Assembly (NCBI GenBank): GCA_007988745.1
Contig: BJUT01000025.1
Coordinates: 1 to 55,311 of the forward strand
Source: Pseudoalteromonas atlantica
Lineage (GTDB): Bacteria; Pseudomonadota; Gammaproteobacteria; Enterobacterales; Alteromonadaceae
Direction: 5' to 3'
Length of the DNA: 55,311 nt
In this document: positions 36,431 through 45,115 of the stretch, piece after piece
How the letters are laid out: every line of letters begins with the position of its first letter
How positions within the stretch are numbered: the stretch's first letter is position 1
Made by a program: the position numbers and the translations under genes
The notes under the pieces: model-generated
The model's input: only the letters and a program-made list of their open reading frames with translations
What the model was told of the DNA's origin: nothing
The model's database searches: none

Positions 36431-37447
36431 TTAGCTGTCGCGTTTGCGGCTAAACCAAGGTACGTCTACTTCATATTGCTCGACTTTGTTTTCTACGCCG
36501 AGGGTTAAAGCAAACAGTGCCATACGAATTAACACGCCATTTTGTACTTGGCGGAATATAGCTAAATTGTCGTTACTGTTTAAGTCGTTATCAAGCTCAT
36601 TAGCTTCTAAACGGCTATCGCGTGGGAGCGGGTGCATAAGCACAGAATTTGGCTTACAGTGCGCGTTATAAATTGATTGGCTAATTCTAAAGCCGCCACG
36701 GTATTTATTAGCTTCTTCTTGTGAAGGGAAGCGCTCTTCTTGAATACGTGTTTGGTACACAATATCGGCTGCTAAGTTCCCTTCCATTTTGTTGACTAAT
36801 TGTATTTTATGGCCTGCATTTTCTACCGCATCTAAAATGCTCGTTGGCATTTGCAGGCCATCGGGCGCCACCATCGAAAATTTTACGTTTTTGTAATGGC
36901 ACAATAATTTAGATAATGAATGTACTGTGCGGCCATATTTTAAATCGCCAACTAAGGCGATATGCATGCCATCAATGTTTTGATCAAATCGGTTTAGTTC
37001 GCGCTCAATAGTAAGCAAGTCAAGTAGAGCTTGAGTAGGGTGCTCGTTAGGGCCATCACCACCGTTAATTACCGGTACGGTACAACCGTCTGCAAATTCG
37101 CTTACCGAGCCTGCATCAGGGTGGCGCATAGCGACGGCATCAGCGTACGCTGAAATAACGCGCGCAGTGTCGTAAAGCGATTCGCCTTTAGCAAGTGCTG
37201 AGCTTTGCATGCCGGTTGTTTCGCGCACGCCACCGCCTAATAAATTAAAGGCAGTACCAAAGCTTACACGCGTACGCGTGCTTGGTTCAAAAAACAAATT
37301 AGCTAAAATAGCGCCTTCTAGCACTGTTGTTTGCTTTTGTTTTTTAGCATAAGGCTCCATTTTTTTCGCTACTGCAAAAATACGCTCAATGCAGTCTCTG
37401 TCGAGTTGATTTACCGACAGTATATGTTCACCTTGGAAACTTAACAT
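36431..37447 (-). CDS. pyrB: Aspartate carbamoyltransferase catalytic subunit
   Basis: Joins carbamoyl phosphate and aspartate in pyrimidine synthesis. The 338-residue protein contains the carbamoyl-phosphate motif [16 protein letters not shown], the loop with [34 protein letters not shown] and HPLPR near the C-terminus. It is about 25 residues longer than E. coli PyrB, mostly at the C-terminus. No pyrI regulatory subunit is adjacent, so control may differ from E. coli. The ATG at 37447 has AGGAA 8 bases upstream, which decides the start against an in-frame TTG at 37465. The leader between hemJ and pyrB has two mutually exclusive hairpins. Confidence 0.95.
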   Translation of the reverse strand: MLSFQGEHILSVNQLDRDCIERIFAVAKKMEPYAKKQKQTTVLEGAILANLFFEPSTRTRVSFGTAFNLLGGGVRETTGMQSSALAKGESLYDTARVISAYADAVAMRHPDAGSVSEFADGCTVPVINGGDGPNEHPTQALLDLLTIERELNRFDQNIDGMHIALVGDLKYGRTVHSLSKLLCHYKNVKFSMVAPDGLQMPTSILDAVENAGHKIQLVNKMEGNLAADIVYQTRIQEERFPSQEEANKYRGGFRISQSIYNAHCKPNSVLMHPLPRDSRLEANELDNDLNSNDNLAIFRQVQNGVLIRMALFALTLGVENKVEQYEVDVPWFSRKRDS

Positions 37448-37473
37448 GGGGTTATTCCTAATCAATCAAAGGG

Positions 37474-37513
37474 GCGCGATAATCCATAAAAATGGGGCAC
37501 GCAATCGCGCGTG
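37474..37513 (-). promoter_or_regulatory. Alternative hairpins in the pyrB leader, attenuator candidate
   Basis: CACGC (37498-37502) pairs with GCGTG (37509-37513). Alternatively GCGCGAT (37474-37480) pairs with ATCGCGC (37504-37510). The two pairings share bases and cannot form together. On the minus strand the first hairpin is followed by CCCCATTTTT. This resembles a switch but lacks a clear leader peptide. Confidence 0.3.
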
Positions 37514-37563
37514 TTATAGCAAGTATTGTAAATTGCAGCGCAGTTTAACATGCGCTACACAGC

Positions 37564-37998
37564 TTATAAATTAGGTTTTATTACCGCAAGCGCAACAATA
37601 ATTAGCAGCGCAATAACTGGGAGCTCATTAAAAATACGATAAAAACGGTCCGTTTTGGTATTTCTGTCGTGTTTAAAGTCGCTCAGTAATTTAAAGCAGT
37701 AGCCGTGGTATAGATATAAAATAATGACCAGTACCAGTTTGTAGTGCAGCCACATGCTGTATCTAAACCACTCACGGCCATATTCTACAATAGTGAGTAC
37801 ACCAAAAACGGCCGTTAAAATAGCAAACGGGGTAACAAAAAAGAGTAGCCGACGCTCCATTACTTTAAGCATTGAGTTACAGGCTTTTTCTTCGCTCATT
37901 GCGTGGTATACAAATAACCGAGGTAAATAAAAAATACCGGCAAACCAAGCAATCATAAAAAAAATGTGCAGTGTTTTATAAATTAGTAAAGCGCTCAT
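37564..37998 (-). CDS. hemJ: Protoporphyrinogen IX oxidase HemJ (UPF0093)
   Basis: Integral membrane enzyme that oxidises protoporphyrinogen IX to protoporphyrin IX. The 144-residue protein has four membrane segments and the HemJ fingerprint YKTLHIFFMIAWFAGIFYLP, RLFVYH, with H11 and R27 as likely functional residues, plus MWLHYKLVLV in the third helix. It is 7 bases after the CLC channel gene, suggesting one transcript. The presence of this form fits an organism lacking HemG. Placement near hemL groups two haem genes around pyrB. Confidence 0.9.
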   Translation of the reverse strand: MSALLIYKTLHIFFMIAWFAGIFYLPRLFVYHAMSEEKACNSMLKVMERRLLFFVTPFAILTAVFGVLTIVEYGREWFRYSMWLHYKLVLVIILYLYHGYCFKLLSDFKHDRNTKTDRFYRIFNELPVIALLIIVALAVIKPNL

Positions 37999-38005
37999 AA
38001 GAATC

Positions 38006-39688
38006 CTAAAGTAGGCTGTTACGAATAGTTAAAATATTATTTATTTGATCCCAGCGTAATAGCCCCATTATTTGCTGATCATCTAGCAAGTTGTATACAT
38101 ACAGGGCGCCGCTGCGTTTATCTTTTAAAATATCAAAGGCATCAGCTAAGGTCGACTGGCTGCTAATGCCTTGTAAACTAATGTAGTTTATATTTATGTT
38201 TTCGCCCGACATCAGGGTAAGGTCGTACTCTGCTAGGCGATAGCCGTTTTCTTCATCGTAAACTATTAAAGGGGTTTGGCTGTCCATGGCGTCTAAGGTG
38301 TTTTTAATTTGCTCTTTATCGTCTGAATAAAGCAGTTTAAAGTCCTCATCCATATCATCCATTATGCCCACTTTTTGTAGCGCCTCCGTCGCGGGCGATA
38401 CATGATAGGGTAGCCCCTGAAAATCAAGCTGTTGCAAAAATATAGACCGATTGCCAAATACTTGCAGCGCCGTTACATAGGCGGTTGTTATCACTAACAT
38501 GGCCGGTACAATAATCTCTGGCGAGGACGTAAGCTCCATCACAGTTGTTAATGCTGCTAAAGGCGCATGTAATGTAGCCGCGAGTAACCCTGCCATTCCT
38601 AATACGCCGTATGTGCCTGCAATGTCAGCACCTGGGCTTATAAATTGAGCAAAAAAGGCCATTAAAGTACCTGTTAATACACCTAGCCCAATAACGGGAC
38701 CTATTAAGCCACCCGGTATTCCTAGGCCAATGGCAAACAGGGTCGCCAGCAGTTTAGCTATTAAAATAGTGGTAAGTAGCTGCGCGTTTTCAGGCGATTC
38801 AACCGCAATAGTAATCGCACTCATACCCGAACCCATCGCTTGGGGCACTGCATAGGCAATAATACTCGCAATACAACCTGCAATGAGTAAACGAGGAAAC
38901 ATGCTTAAAGGTTTAAATGTTTTTATGATCAGCATTAAATTTTGATTAAAGCTATAGGCAATTGCCCCTAAGGCCATGCCACATAAAATTAAATATGGGT
39001 AATGCCAACCACTCAATGGCGTAATGCTAATAAGTGCAAGCTCTGAGCCTTCACCAAACACAAATTGAGTCGCTAATGCACCAGTTAGTGCGGCAAGCAT
39101 AATTGGTACAAAAATATGCACTTTGTACTCACGTAGCACCACTTCCATTACAAAAATAACCGCAGCCAGTGGGGTATTAAACGAGGCCGCAATACCAGCG
39201 GCGACACCACAGCCACTTAATGTACGCATGGCGTTATGCGGTAAATGAAGTTTATCGGCTAATATACTTGCGCCAGTGGCGCCCATATGAACAGATGGCC
39301 CTTCGCGGCCAACCGAAAAACCACTAATAAGTGCCAGTGCACCACCAACAAATTGATTTACAGTGTTGTAAAGCGGCATTTGCCCGTAGTGGCGTTTAAT
39401 GCGATGAATAACAAAAGGAATGCCTAATCGGTAGTGCTTAAAGCCAGTAAATGCAGCAAATGTAGCAATCAGTAGCGCAGCAATCAACGGCATTAAAACT
39501 CGTTCAAGAGTGGGGATAGTAGTAAAATTATCGGGAGTGTCTAAAAATAAGCTTTGAAAAAACAGAATCGTTAAGCGAAATAAAATAATAAAAAATGCAG
39601 CAATTAAACCAGCACTTACGCCTAATAAGCATAATTGCACAGAGGTTTTTGGTTTTGCTAATCGACGCCTGAGTTGCTCAAGCCACAT
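38006..39688 (-). CDS. CLC family chloride channel/transporter with C-terminal CBS pair
   Basis: Inner-membrane CLC protein of 560 residues with about 14-18 hydrophobic helices (20-430) and two cytoplasmic CBS-type modules (about 440-555). The gating glutamate is kept in GREGP (E129). The first selectivity motif, GSGIP in E. coli ClcA, reads RLGIP (88-91 region), and the third is GGLIGP. In FNTPLAAVIFVMEVVL the residue aligned with ClcA E203, the internal proton site, is V183, as in channel-type members. This suggests channel-like or altered coupling. The ATG at 39688 has GGAG upstream; a 28-residue longer version has no such support. It precedes hemJ in the same transcript. Confidence 0.88.
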   Translation of the reverse strand: MWLEQLRRRLAKPKTSVQLCLLGVSAGLIAAFFIILFRLTILFFQSLFLDTPDNFTTIPTLERVLMPLIAALLIATFAAFTGFKHYRLGIPFVIHRIKRHYGQMPLYNTVNQFVGGALALISGFSVGREGPSVHMGATGASILADKLHLPHNAMRTLSGCGVAAGIAASFNTPLAAVIFVMEVVLREYKVHIFVPIMLAALTGALATQFVFGEGSELALISITPLSGWHYPYLILCGMALGAIAYSFNQNLMLIIKTFKPLSMFPRLLIAGCIASIIAYAVPQAMGSGMSAITIAVESPENAQLLTTILIAKLLATLFAIGLGIPGGLIGPVIGLGVLTGTLMAFFAQFISPGADIAGTYGVLGMAGLLAATLHAPLAALTTVMELTSSPEIIVPAMLVITTAYVTALQVFGNRSIFLQQLDFQGLPYHVSPATEALQKVGIMDDMDEDFKLLYSDDKEQIKNTLDAMDSQTPLIVYDEENGYRLAEYDLTLMSGENININYISLQGISSQSTLADAFDILKDKRSGALYVYNLLDDQQIMGLLRWDQINNILTIRNSLL

Positions 39689-39874
39689 GCTGTATTCTCC
39701 GCCACATTTTTTCAGCGAGCAGTTTAACAAAAGTGTGCAGGTAAGTCCTTGTGATTTTGCAATTTTAAACACTTATATTAACAAATATTACAGCAATCAC
39801 TGAAAACACATTTTGCTATCGTATCGGCTAAAGCAATAGTTAAAAGCCTAAGATAGCACAAGAGATGTTTGACT

Positions 39875-39907
39875 ATACTTGATTAAAACACTCGGGTATT
39901 AGATAAT
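39875..39907 (+). promoter_or_regulatory. erpA promoter overlapping an IscR type-1 operator candidate
   Basis: Bases 39875-39899 (ATACTTGATT then AAAACACTCGGGTAT) agree with the 25-base IscR type-1 consensus ATASYYGACT-RWWWY-AGTCRRSTAT at 23 positions by my count, mismatching at 39883 and 39891. A -35 TTGATT (39879-39884) lies inside the site, with -10 GATAAT (39902-39907) at 17-base spacing. Transcription would start about 23 bases before the erpA ATG. Iron-sulfur-loaded IscR would therefore block the promoter. Confidence 0.7.
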
Positions 39908-39936
39908 CACGCCATTGCGATATTGAGGGTTTTAAA

Positions 39937-40275
39937 ATGTCTGAAGAATTACCAATAAAGTTCAGCGATGCAGCTGCTGTTCGTGTTAAACAGTTAATCG
40001 ACGAAGAAGAAAATCCAGATTTAAAACTGCGTGTTTACGTAACAGGTGGTGGTTGTTCTGGTTTTCAATATGGTTTTACTTTTGATGAAAAAGCAAATCC
40101 TGGCGATTTAGAAATAGTTAAAAATGGTGTAACCCTGGTTATTGACCCAATGAGTATTCAGTACTTAGTTGATGGCGAAGTGGATTACACAGAAGGGTTA
40201 GAAGGCGCACGCTTTTTTGTATCTAATCCTAATGCAACGACTACCTGTGGGTGTGGTGCAAGTTTTAGCGTTTAA
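39937..40275 (+). CDS. erpA: Iron-sulfur cluster insertion protein ErpA
   Basis: A-type carrier that delivers Fe-S clusters to apo-enzymes. The 112-residue protein has the three cluster cysteines: C40 in [11 protein letters not shown] and C104/C106 in [11 protein letters not shown]. Length and the acidic N-terminal helix identify ErpA rather than IscA. The ATG at 39937 has GAGGG upstream. It is divergent from the CLC gene, monocistronic, and its promoter carries an IscR-type operator candidate, matching its role in iron-sulfur homeostasis. Several respiratory complexes, including Na+-NQR encoded at the end of this window, carry Fe-S clusters. Confidence 0.96.
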   Translation: MSEELPIKFSDAAAVRVKQLIDEEENPDLKLRVYVTGGGCSGFQYGFTFDEKANPGDLEIVKNGVTLVIDPMSIQYLVDGEVDYTEGLEGARFFVSNPNATTTCGCGASFSV

Positions 40276-40293
40276 GCAATTTACGCTTAGCTA

Positions 40294-40318
40294 TTAAAGC
40301 CGCGTTAGCGGCTTTTTT
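40294..40318 (+). terminator. Rho-independent terminator of erpA
   Basis: AAAGCCGC (40296-40303) and GCGGCTTT (40308-40315) around a GTTA loop, followed by T residues. Confidence 0.88.
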
Positions 40319-40323
40319 AATGC

Positions 40324-40512
40324 CTAAAATTCAATTGGGCTGTAATGGGTAAACTGCATTATTAATACAAAAAAGCCTAATACAAAAGCAGAAAAGGCAA
40401 GTATGTATAAAAAGCCTTTTTTACCTTGTTTAATGGGTACTCCGTAGTGACGTAAAAACAAAAACCATAAAAAGCATAGTAAAATAGGCAACAAAAATAA
40501 GACTCTAAACAT
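40324..40512 (-). CDS. Small membrane protein, 62 residues, unknown function
   Basis: Not recognised. It encodes two hydrophobic helices (about 4-22 and 33-55) joined by a short basic loop (RHYGVPIKQGKKG), so a small inner-membrane hairpin protein is expected. The ATG at 40512 follows AGGAAG on the minus strand, a good ribosome-binding site that supports a real gene. It is convergent with erpA and shares its terminator region. Confidence 0.65.
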   Translation of the reverse strand: MFRVLFLLPILLCFLWFLFLRHYGVPIKQGKKGFLYILAFSAFVLGFFVLIMQFTHYSPIEF

Positions 40513-41011
40513 ACTTCCTCTTTAGTCCCTCAGTTAGGGAAAAACGTTATTTATGGGAACTTTTTTACCCTTACTGTTGTTTAAACATCAATACAGCAAG
40601 GTTATTTGCACGTTAATTTGTAACAAAGTGCTTTTATCTTACAATTAATTTTTTAGGAAAAAACTTAATATTTTTGGTACGTTAACTTAAATATTCAGCA
40701 TAAGTAAAGGTTAGTGGTTGGGTAAATTTATGCGAACTATGTAATTAATTATTTAACCGAACTGTTAATAGTATATAATGTATCCAAGAGTGAGACGGGC
40801 AAAATTTCACTCTTAATAAAAATAAACCTATATCCTATTTTTGCGGGTTAGCACTGAATAGATTGGTAGGTTGAATAAGTAGCAATACCTTTGCTTATTT
40901 AAGCAATAGCTTGCTATTGAATAATGTAGTGGGTATCTGCTTATATGCCTCCAATCATTGTGTGACTACTGCTTTGACGGGTATGTCATATCATCTAGTA
41001 GGAGATGTAAA
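40513..41011 (+). other. Long intergenic region with structured leader of the XRE gene
   Basis: About 500 bases without a credible ORF. A -10 TATAAT lies at 40774-40779 with only a weak -35. Immediately after the expected start come AAGAGTGA (40786-40793) and its inverse TCACTCTT (40807-40814). Further on are an imperfect AATAAG/CTTATT hairpin (40874-40899) and CAATAGC-TT-GCTATTG (40904-40919). This gives a leader of about 225 bases with several stem-loops ahead of the small regulator gene. It could be a cis-acting leader or a small RNA. Confidence 0.45.
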
Positions 41012-41251
41012 ATGATGGGCAAGACTGTTTCTTCTGAAGAAAACGAAAAGCTAACTAAATGGCTTAAAACAAAACGCCATGAAAAGGGTCATACAATGCG
41101 TAGCCTGGCACAAGTGCTAGGAACACCTCACTCATTTATCGGTAAGATTGAAAATCAAGAACGCCGCTTAGATGTTATTGAGTTTGTACGTTACTGTAAT
41201 GCACTTGAAGTTGATCCGCATGAAGCGCTAGGCTTAATTAAAGCGGATTAA
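41012..41251 (+). CDS. Small XRE-type helix-turn-helix regulator
   Basis: A 79-residue DNA-binding protein consisting almost only of an HTH_3/XRE domain: KLTKWLKTKRHEKGHTMRSL, then AQVLGTPHSFIGKIENQERR and a dimerisation helix (VIEFVRYCNALEVDPHEAL). The start is one of two consecutive ATG codons; the first (41012) has AGGAG 7 bases upstream, which rules out the longer upstream reading. No toxin gene, phage gene or conjugation gene is next to it, so it is not obviously part of a toxin-antitoxin pair. Targets are unknown. Confidence 0.85.
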   Translation: MMGKTVSSEENEKLTKWLKTKRHEKGHTMRSLAQVLGTPHSFIGKIENQERRLDVIEFVRYCNALEVDPHEALGLIKAD

Positions 41252-41322
41252 TATTGTTTTGCTTAGGGTGTTATAAGGGGCACTTGAACGGCCTAAGCAA
41301 ATCACGTTAATGCAGGGATGCA

Positions 41323-42702
41323 TTACATATTTTTATGGTAATTTTGCTCTAACTGATAGAGCTTATGCCTAATCAAATATAAAAACACCAGCGAAGGTAT
41401 TACCATTAATGCCGTTAACACAAAAAATAATGCCCAATTTCCCATTAGCCAATCATCAATAACCACACCACTATAACTTGAAAGCAATGTACGCCCTAAA
41501 TTCCCAAGCGAAGCCAGTAAAGCATAATGTGTTGCACTAAATGCTCGGTCACATAACATCGATATAAATGCCACCATAGCCACTAACGACCAAGCCTGAG
41601 TAAAGCCGTCAATGACAATAGCAAAAGCGTATAAGCCCAAATTAGGGCCAACCAGCGCAATAGCCGAAAATGCTAAATTAGACCCCGCCATAGCAACACC
41701 ACTTATAAATAGCCCTTTTACAATGCCGTATTTTTGATTGAACAAGCTGCCCACAAAGGTAAAAGCAATGGTGAGTACTGCAGTGCCTACTTTTGAAAAA
41801 GTAGCTATATCGCTGTTGCTAAAGCCTATTTCTTTATAAAAAACAATCGACATACGCCCTAAAAAAGCTTCGCCTATTTTAAATAAGAAAATAAATGCTA
41901 ATAAGGCAAGGGCTGTTTTAACCCCATTTTTAGCAAAAAAAGTTTTAAAGGGATCAACCACTGTAACGCCAAGCCAAGCTATCACCTTAGTAAAGGGCGT
42001 TTGTTTAATGCTGGCTAGTTTTTCAAGGTATACGCGCTCAAGCTCTGCGTGAACAGCTTCTCGGTTTGATTTAGGCTCTTTGGCAAATAACACGCCGCTC
42101 ATTAGTATCAACATAACAGCGGCTAAAAAGTAATACACTTGTGGCCAATCTAAAGAGGGGATATCGGCCATGTAAAAAGGAATAGCCCCTAGTAATGCAT
42201 AACCTGTCCACCAACCCGATGTGGCCATAGCAGCAGCTGCAGTGGCTTTATGAGATTCGTTTTCGCTTAACGTGTCTATTCTAAAAGCATCAATTGCTAT
42301 GTCTTGTGTGGCAGAGGCGACTGCGATGAGTAAACATAAGCCGGCGGCAATCGCTAAGTTTGCTTTTAAATCAAGCCCCGCTAAAAGCAGGGTGCCAATA
42401 AACATAAAGCTTTGGCAAAATAAAATCCAGCTGCGACGTTGCCCAAACCATTTGTACAATAACGGCAGTTTGGTTCTATCAATAAGCGGCGACCACATAA
42501 AATTAATGCTATATGCGCCAAATACAATACCAAATAAGCCAATCATACTGCGGCTTAGGCCTTCGTCTTTTAGCCAAGCCGACATCACAGAGCCAATCAG
42601 TACCCATGGAAAACCACTGCTCATACCAAATATAAAAATATTGATTAAACGTTTATCTTTAAAATACGAGAAATATTCGCTTACTGAGAGGGTTTTGCTC
42701 AT
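41323..42702 (-). CDS. ampG: AmpG-like muropeptide permease (MFS)
   Basis: Inner-membrane importer of GlcNAc-anhydroMurNAc peptides for cell-wall recycling. The 459-residue protein has about 12-14 membrane helices and the AmpG opening LINIFIFGMSSGFPWVLIGSVMSAWLKDEGLS, then GLFGIVFGAYSINFMWSPLIDR and SATQDIAIDAFRIDTL. It is the last gene of a minus-strand cluster rlmG-yajG-cyclophilin-ampG. In E. coli ampG is also next to yajG and bolA, which supports the name. Confidence 0.92.
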   Translation of the reverse strand: MSKTLSVSEYFSYFKDKRLINIFIFGMSSGFPWVLIGSVMSAWLKDEGLSRSMIGLFGIVFGAYSINFMWSPLIDRTKLPLLYKWFGQRRSWILFCQSFMFIGTLLLAGLDLKANLAIAAGLCLLIAVASATQDIAIDAFRIDTLSENESHKATAAAAMATSGWWTGYALLGAIPFYMADIPSLDWPQVYYFLAAVMLILMSGVLFAKEPKSNREAVHAELERVYLEKLASIKQTPFTKVIAWLGVTVVDPFKTFFAKNGVKTALALLAFIFLFKIGEAFLGRMSIVFYKEIGFSNSDIATFSKVGTAVLTIAFTFVGSLFNQKYGIVKGLFISGVAMAGSNLAFSAIALVGPNLGLYAFAIVIDGFTQAWSLVAMVAFISMLCDRAFSATHYALLASLGNLGRTLLSSYSGVVIDDWLMGNWALFFVLTALMVIPSLVFLYLIRHKLYQLEQNYHKNM

Positions 42703-42748
42703 AGGGCCTTCATTGGCGTTGGGTGCAACTTAGTTGCACCTCAGTGAT

Positions 42749-43366
42749 TTATAATGGGGTTTGCTCAAGTACTTTAATATTTAAAATAACAACGGGCGTT
42801 TTTGGTACAAAGTCGTAGCCAATTTTTTCATTAAAGCCGGTTTCTACAGCCATAATTTTATCTAGCGTGTCGTAACCATCCATTACATTGCCAAACACGG
42901 CAAAGCCCCAATCTCTACCTGGGTTTAAATGATCGTTATCATCCATATTAAAAAAGAATTGGCGAGTTCCCGAGTGCGGTTCACGGTCTTGATACGCCAT
43001 AGCGATGCTGTACATATCATTTTTTAAACCGTTGCCACTTTCGTTAAATATAGGGTCGTTTTCGTGTAAGCCATCAAGGTCTTTATCGTAGCCACCACCT
43101 TGTATTACAAAGTCACGGTCGTTTTCAACATCACGTTCTACACGGTGGAATATACTGCCTTGGTAACTTTTATCCATTACGTAGGTTAAAAAGTTATTTA
43201 CCGTAATAGGGGCTTTTGAGCGGTCTAGCTCAATCACAATGCTACCCAATGACGTGACTATTTCTACACGCGGAAAAATATTGTCTTTTTGAACAAAACG
43301 GCCTTCTTGCGCGGCAAAGGTGCTTACACTAAATAGTAGGCTTAAGCAGATTAAAAATCGTTTCAT
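42749..43366 (-). CDS. Exported cyclophilin-type peptidyl-prolyl isomerase
   Basis: Folding catalyst that isomerises X-Pro bonds, probably in the periplasm. The 205-residue protein has a signal peptide (1-18, VSTFAAQ) and a cyclophilin domain (about 33-200). Visible marks are VEIVTSLGSIVIELDRSKAP (split here by position 33-52), SIFHRV, FVIQGGG, RQFFFN and WGFAVFGNVMDGYD. The domain has several insertions relative to PpiA. It begins 2 bases after the yajG stop, so the two are co-transcribed and probably translationally coupled. Confidence 0.93.
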   Translation of the reverse strand: MKRFLICLSLLFSVSTFAAQEGRFVQKDNIFPRVEIVTSLGSIVIELDRSKAPITVNNFLTYVMDKSYQGSIFHRVERDVENDRDFVIQGGGYDKDLDGLHENDPIFNESGNGLKNDMYSIAMAYQDREPHSGTRQFFFNMDDNDHLNPGRDWGFAVFGNVMDGYDTLDKIMAVETGFNEKIGYDFVPKTPVVILNIKVLEQTPL

Positions 43367-43368
43367 TG

Positions 43369-43929
43369 TTAACCTTTTAAAAATTCAATTAATTCTGGGT
43401 CCGATACAATGCGGGTTATAATTTGTTCCGTCAACTTATTGAGTTGACCTTCAATTTTGGCGCGATCGTGGCTCAGCGGCCCTTCTAAATTAGCACTGCC
43501 ACGGTACACTTTACTAAAATTGCTGGTAGAGCGAATGACCCGTACGCCTAGCTCAATGTGCGCTTCGCTGGTATGGCTCATGAGCTTTTCAGTCACCTGT
43601 GCTTGTAAGGCATGAATGTCTAGTTCAAAGCGGGTTGTTGCTAGGTTTGAAATACTTGCCCCGTTACGGTTTAGCGCGCTATCTAATACGCTTTTAACAG
43701 AGGTTACAATATCTTGGCTGGCAAAGGTCTTGGTTTTGTCCGACTCAACAAGCTTAAGGGTTGCGCTATCACCACGTAAATCAATAACGCTGGTACTTAA
43801 ACTGGCTGAAATAACGCTAATTTGGCCACTTTTATAAACCGGGTTTAATATCACTTGGTTTGGCTGGTTACTGCATGCGCTAAACACCAGCATGGAGCAA
43901 CAGGCTAAAATAAATTTAGTTAATTTCAT
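43369..43929 (-). CDS. yajG: YajG family lipoprotein
   Basis: Lipoprotein of 186 residues whose function in E. coli is still undefined. The signal peptide ends VFSAC with lipidated C19, followed by SNQ. The mature part has the YajG pattern, beginning NQVILNPVYKSG and ending with helix-rich sequence LNKLTEQIITRIVSD. The ATG at 43929 starts 1 base after the rlmG stop and has GGGATG upstream; an in-frame GTG at 43944 would overlap rlmG. Linkage with ampG repeats the E. coli order. Confidence 0.88.
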   Translation of the reverse strand: MKLTKFILACCSMLVFSACSNQPNQVILNPVYKSGQISVISASLSTSVIDLRGDSATLKLVESDKTKTFASQDIVTSVKSVLDSALNRNGASISNLATTRFELDIHALQAQVTEKLMSHTSEAHIELGVRVIRSTSNFSKVYRGSANLEGPLSHDRAKIEGQLNKLTEQIITRIVSDPELIEFLKG

Positions 43930-43930
43930 T

Positions 43931-45073
43931 TTATAGCATCCCACTATTTTTAGTTGCGCTGAGCACTACAAACTTTTTGTTTGAACCTAATAGCTTACAG
44001 TTACCAAACATACGATTTAATTTATCGTGATAATCTAAATGACGATTACCAATAATACGCAGCTCGCCACCTTCTTTTAATGTATCTTTTGCTTGTTTAA
44101 ACATTTGCCACGCAATGTGGTCGGTAACAGCTTGGGCTTGGTGAAATGGAGGGTTACACAACACCATATCCACGCTGTCTCTTGCAAAGCCGGTTAAACA
44201 ATCGTTTTCTATAAATTGGCAATCATCAAATTTATTTGCTTGGTTAAGTTCTACATTTAAACGTGCAGATTCGACCGCCATGTACGACTCATCAACAAAG
44301 GTTACCGACGCATTTGGACAGCGTGATAACGTCATTAAGCCCACTACGCCATTACCACAACCTAAGTCGATAATACTTTTTGCTTTTGAGGTTTGCGGCA
44401 AGTAATTAAAAAAGAACCGTGCACCTATATCTAACGAATCGCGCGAAAACACATTGGCATGGTTCGTTATATTAAAATCAGTGCCTTCAAGCTGCCAACT
44501 TACCGGGAAGTTAGCTTCTTTATAACCGCCTTTAGCTGTACTTAATATTAAACGCGACTTTTTAACGGCCAAACTTGTTTTGGTTTCGCCAATAAATTGC
44601 TCAAATGCTTTTATAGTTGAGTTATGAATTTCCTTTGTTTTACCCGCGGCAATAACCGGTGTGCCAGGGGCAAGTACTTCACTCAACTCGCTTAATTGAA
44701 ACTGTAAAAACCCGACGTTACGCGGTATTTTTATAAGTACTAAATCAACCTCTTCAGGCAGCGCAGATAAGCTATCTAACTGTGTAAATTGGGCTGTTGA
44801 TAGTTTATTTTCTTTTAAATTATAGGCTGCAGCTTGGTGGCTAATATAAGAATCGTTAACTGAACAAACCGTTAATTCACTAAAATAACAGGCAAGGGCA
44901 CCAAACGCGTCGTTTAAAATTAGTAATGAGCGACAATCAGGGTGATGTTCGTTAACATAATTGATAAGGTACTCGTCGGCCGAATCCCACGCTTGTAAAC
45001 TGCGGTTTTTTTGATCCAAAGGGAAACGTTCAAGAGTAAATGTTTTATCGCCTAGCTGGGCTTGCGTCGTCAT
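43931..45073 (-). CDS. rlmG: 23S rRNA (guanine-1835-N2)-methyltransferase RlmG
   Basis: SAM-dependent rRNA methyltransferase that modifies G1835 (E. coli numbering). The 380-residue length and two-lobed architecture fit RlmG: an N-terminal degenerate methyltransferase-like half and a catalytic C-terminal half. The SAM motif is IIDLGCGNGVVGL (234-246) and the catalytic motif MVLCNPPFH (303-311). It is the first gene of the minus-strand cluster with yajG, cyclophilin and ampG, divergent from alkB across only 42 bases. Confidence 0.93.
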   Translation of the reverse strand: MTTQAQLGDKTFTLERFPLDQKNRSLQAWDSADEYLINYVNEHHPDCRSLLILNDAFGALACYFSELTVCSVNDSYISHQAAAYNLKENKLSTAQFTQLDSLSALPEEVDLVLIKIPRNVGFLQFQLSELSEVLAPGTPVIAAGKTKEIHNSTIKAFEQFIGETKTSLAVKKSRLILSTAKGGYKEANFPVSWQLEGTDFNITNHANVFSRDSLDIGARFFFNYLPQTSKAKSIIDLGCGNGVVGLMTLSRCPNASVTFVDESYMAVESARLNVELNQANKFDDCQFIENDCLTGFARDSVDMVLCNPPFHQAQAVTDHIAWQMFKQAKDTLKEGGELRIIGNRHLDYHDKLNRMFGNCKLLGSNKKFVVLSATKNSGML

Positions 45074-45115
45074 AATGGTTTGTTGATCAGTAATCTAATG
45101 TAGGTAAATTCTAAC

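Noticed and set aside
41012..41251. Small XRE protein as a toxin-antitoxin antitoxin
   Set aside because: No small partner gene on the same strand upstream or downstream; the neighbours are a membrane protein and ampG on the opposite strand.
42272..42733. 153-residue plus-strand ORF opposite ampG
   Set aside because: Antisense to conserved AmpG motifs and has no family features.
45074..45115. LexA box in front of alkB
   Set aside because: No CTGT-N8-ACAG pattern in the 42-base gap.
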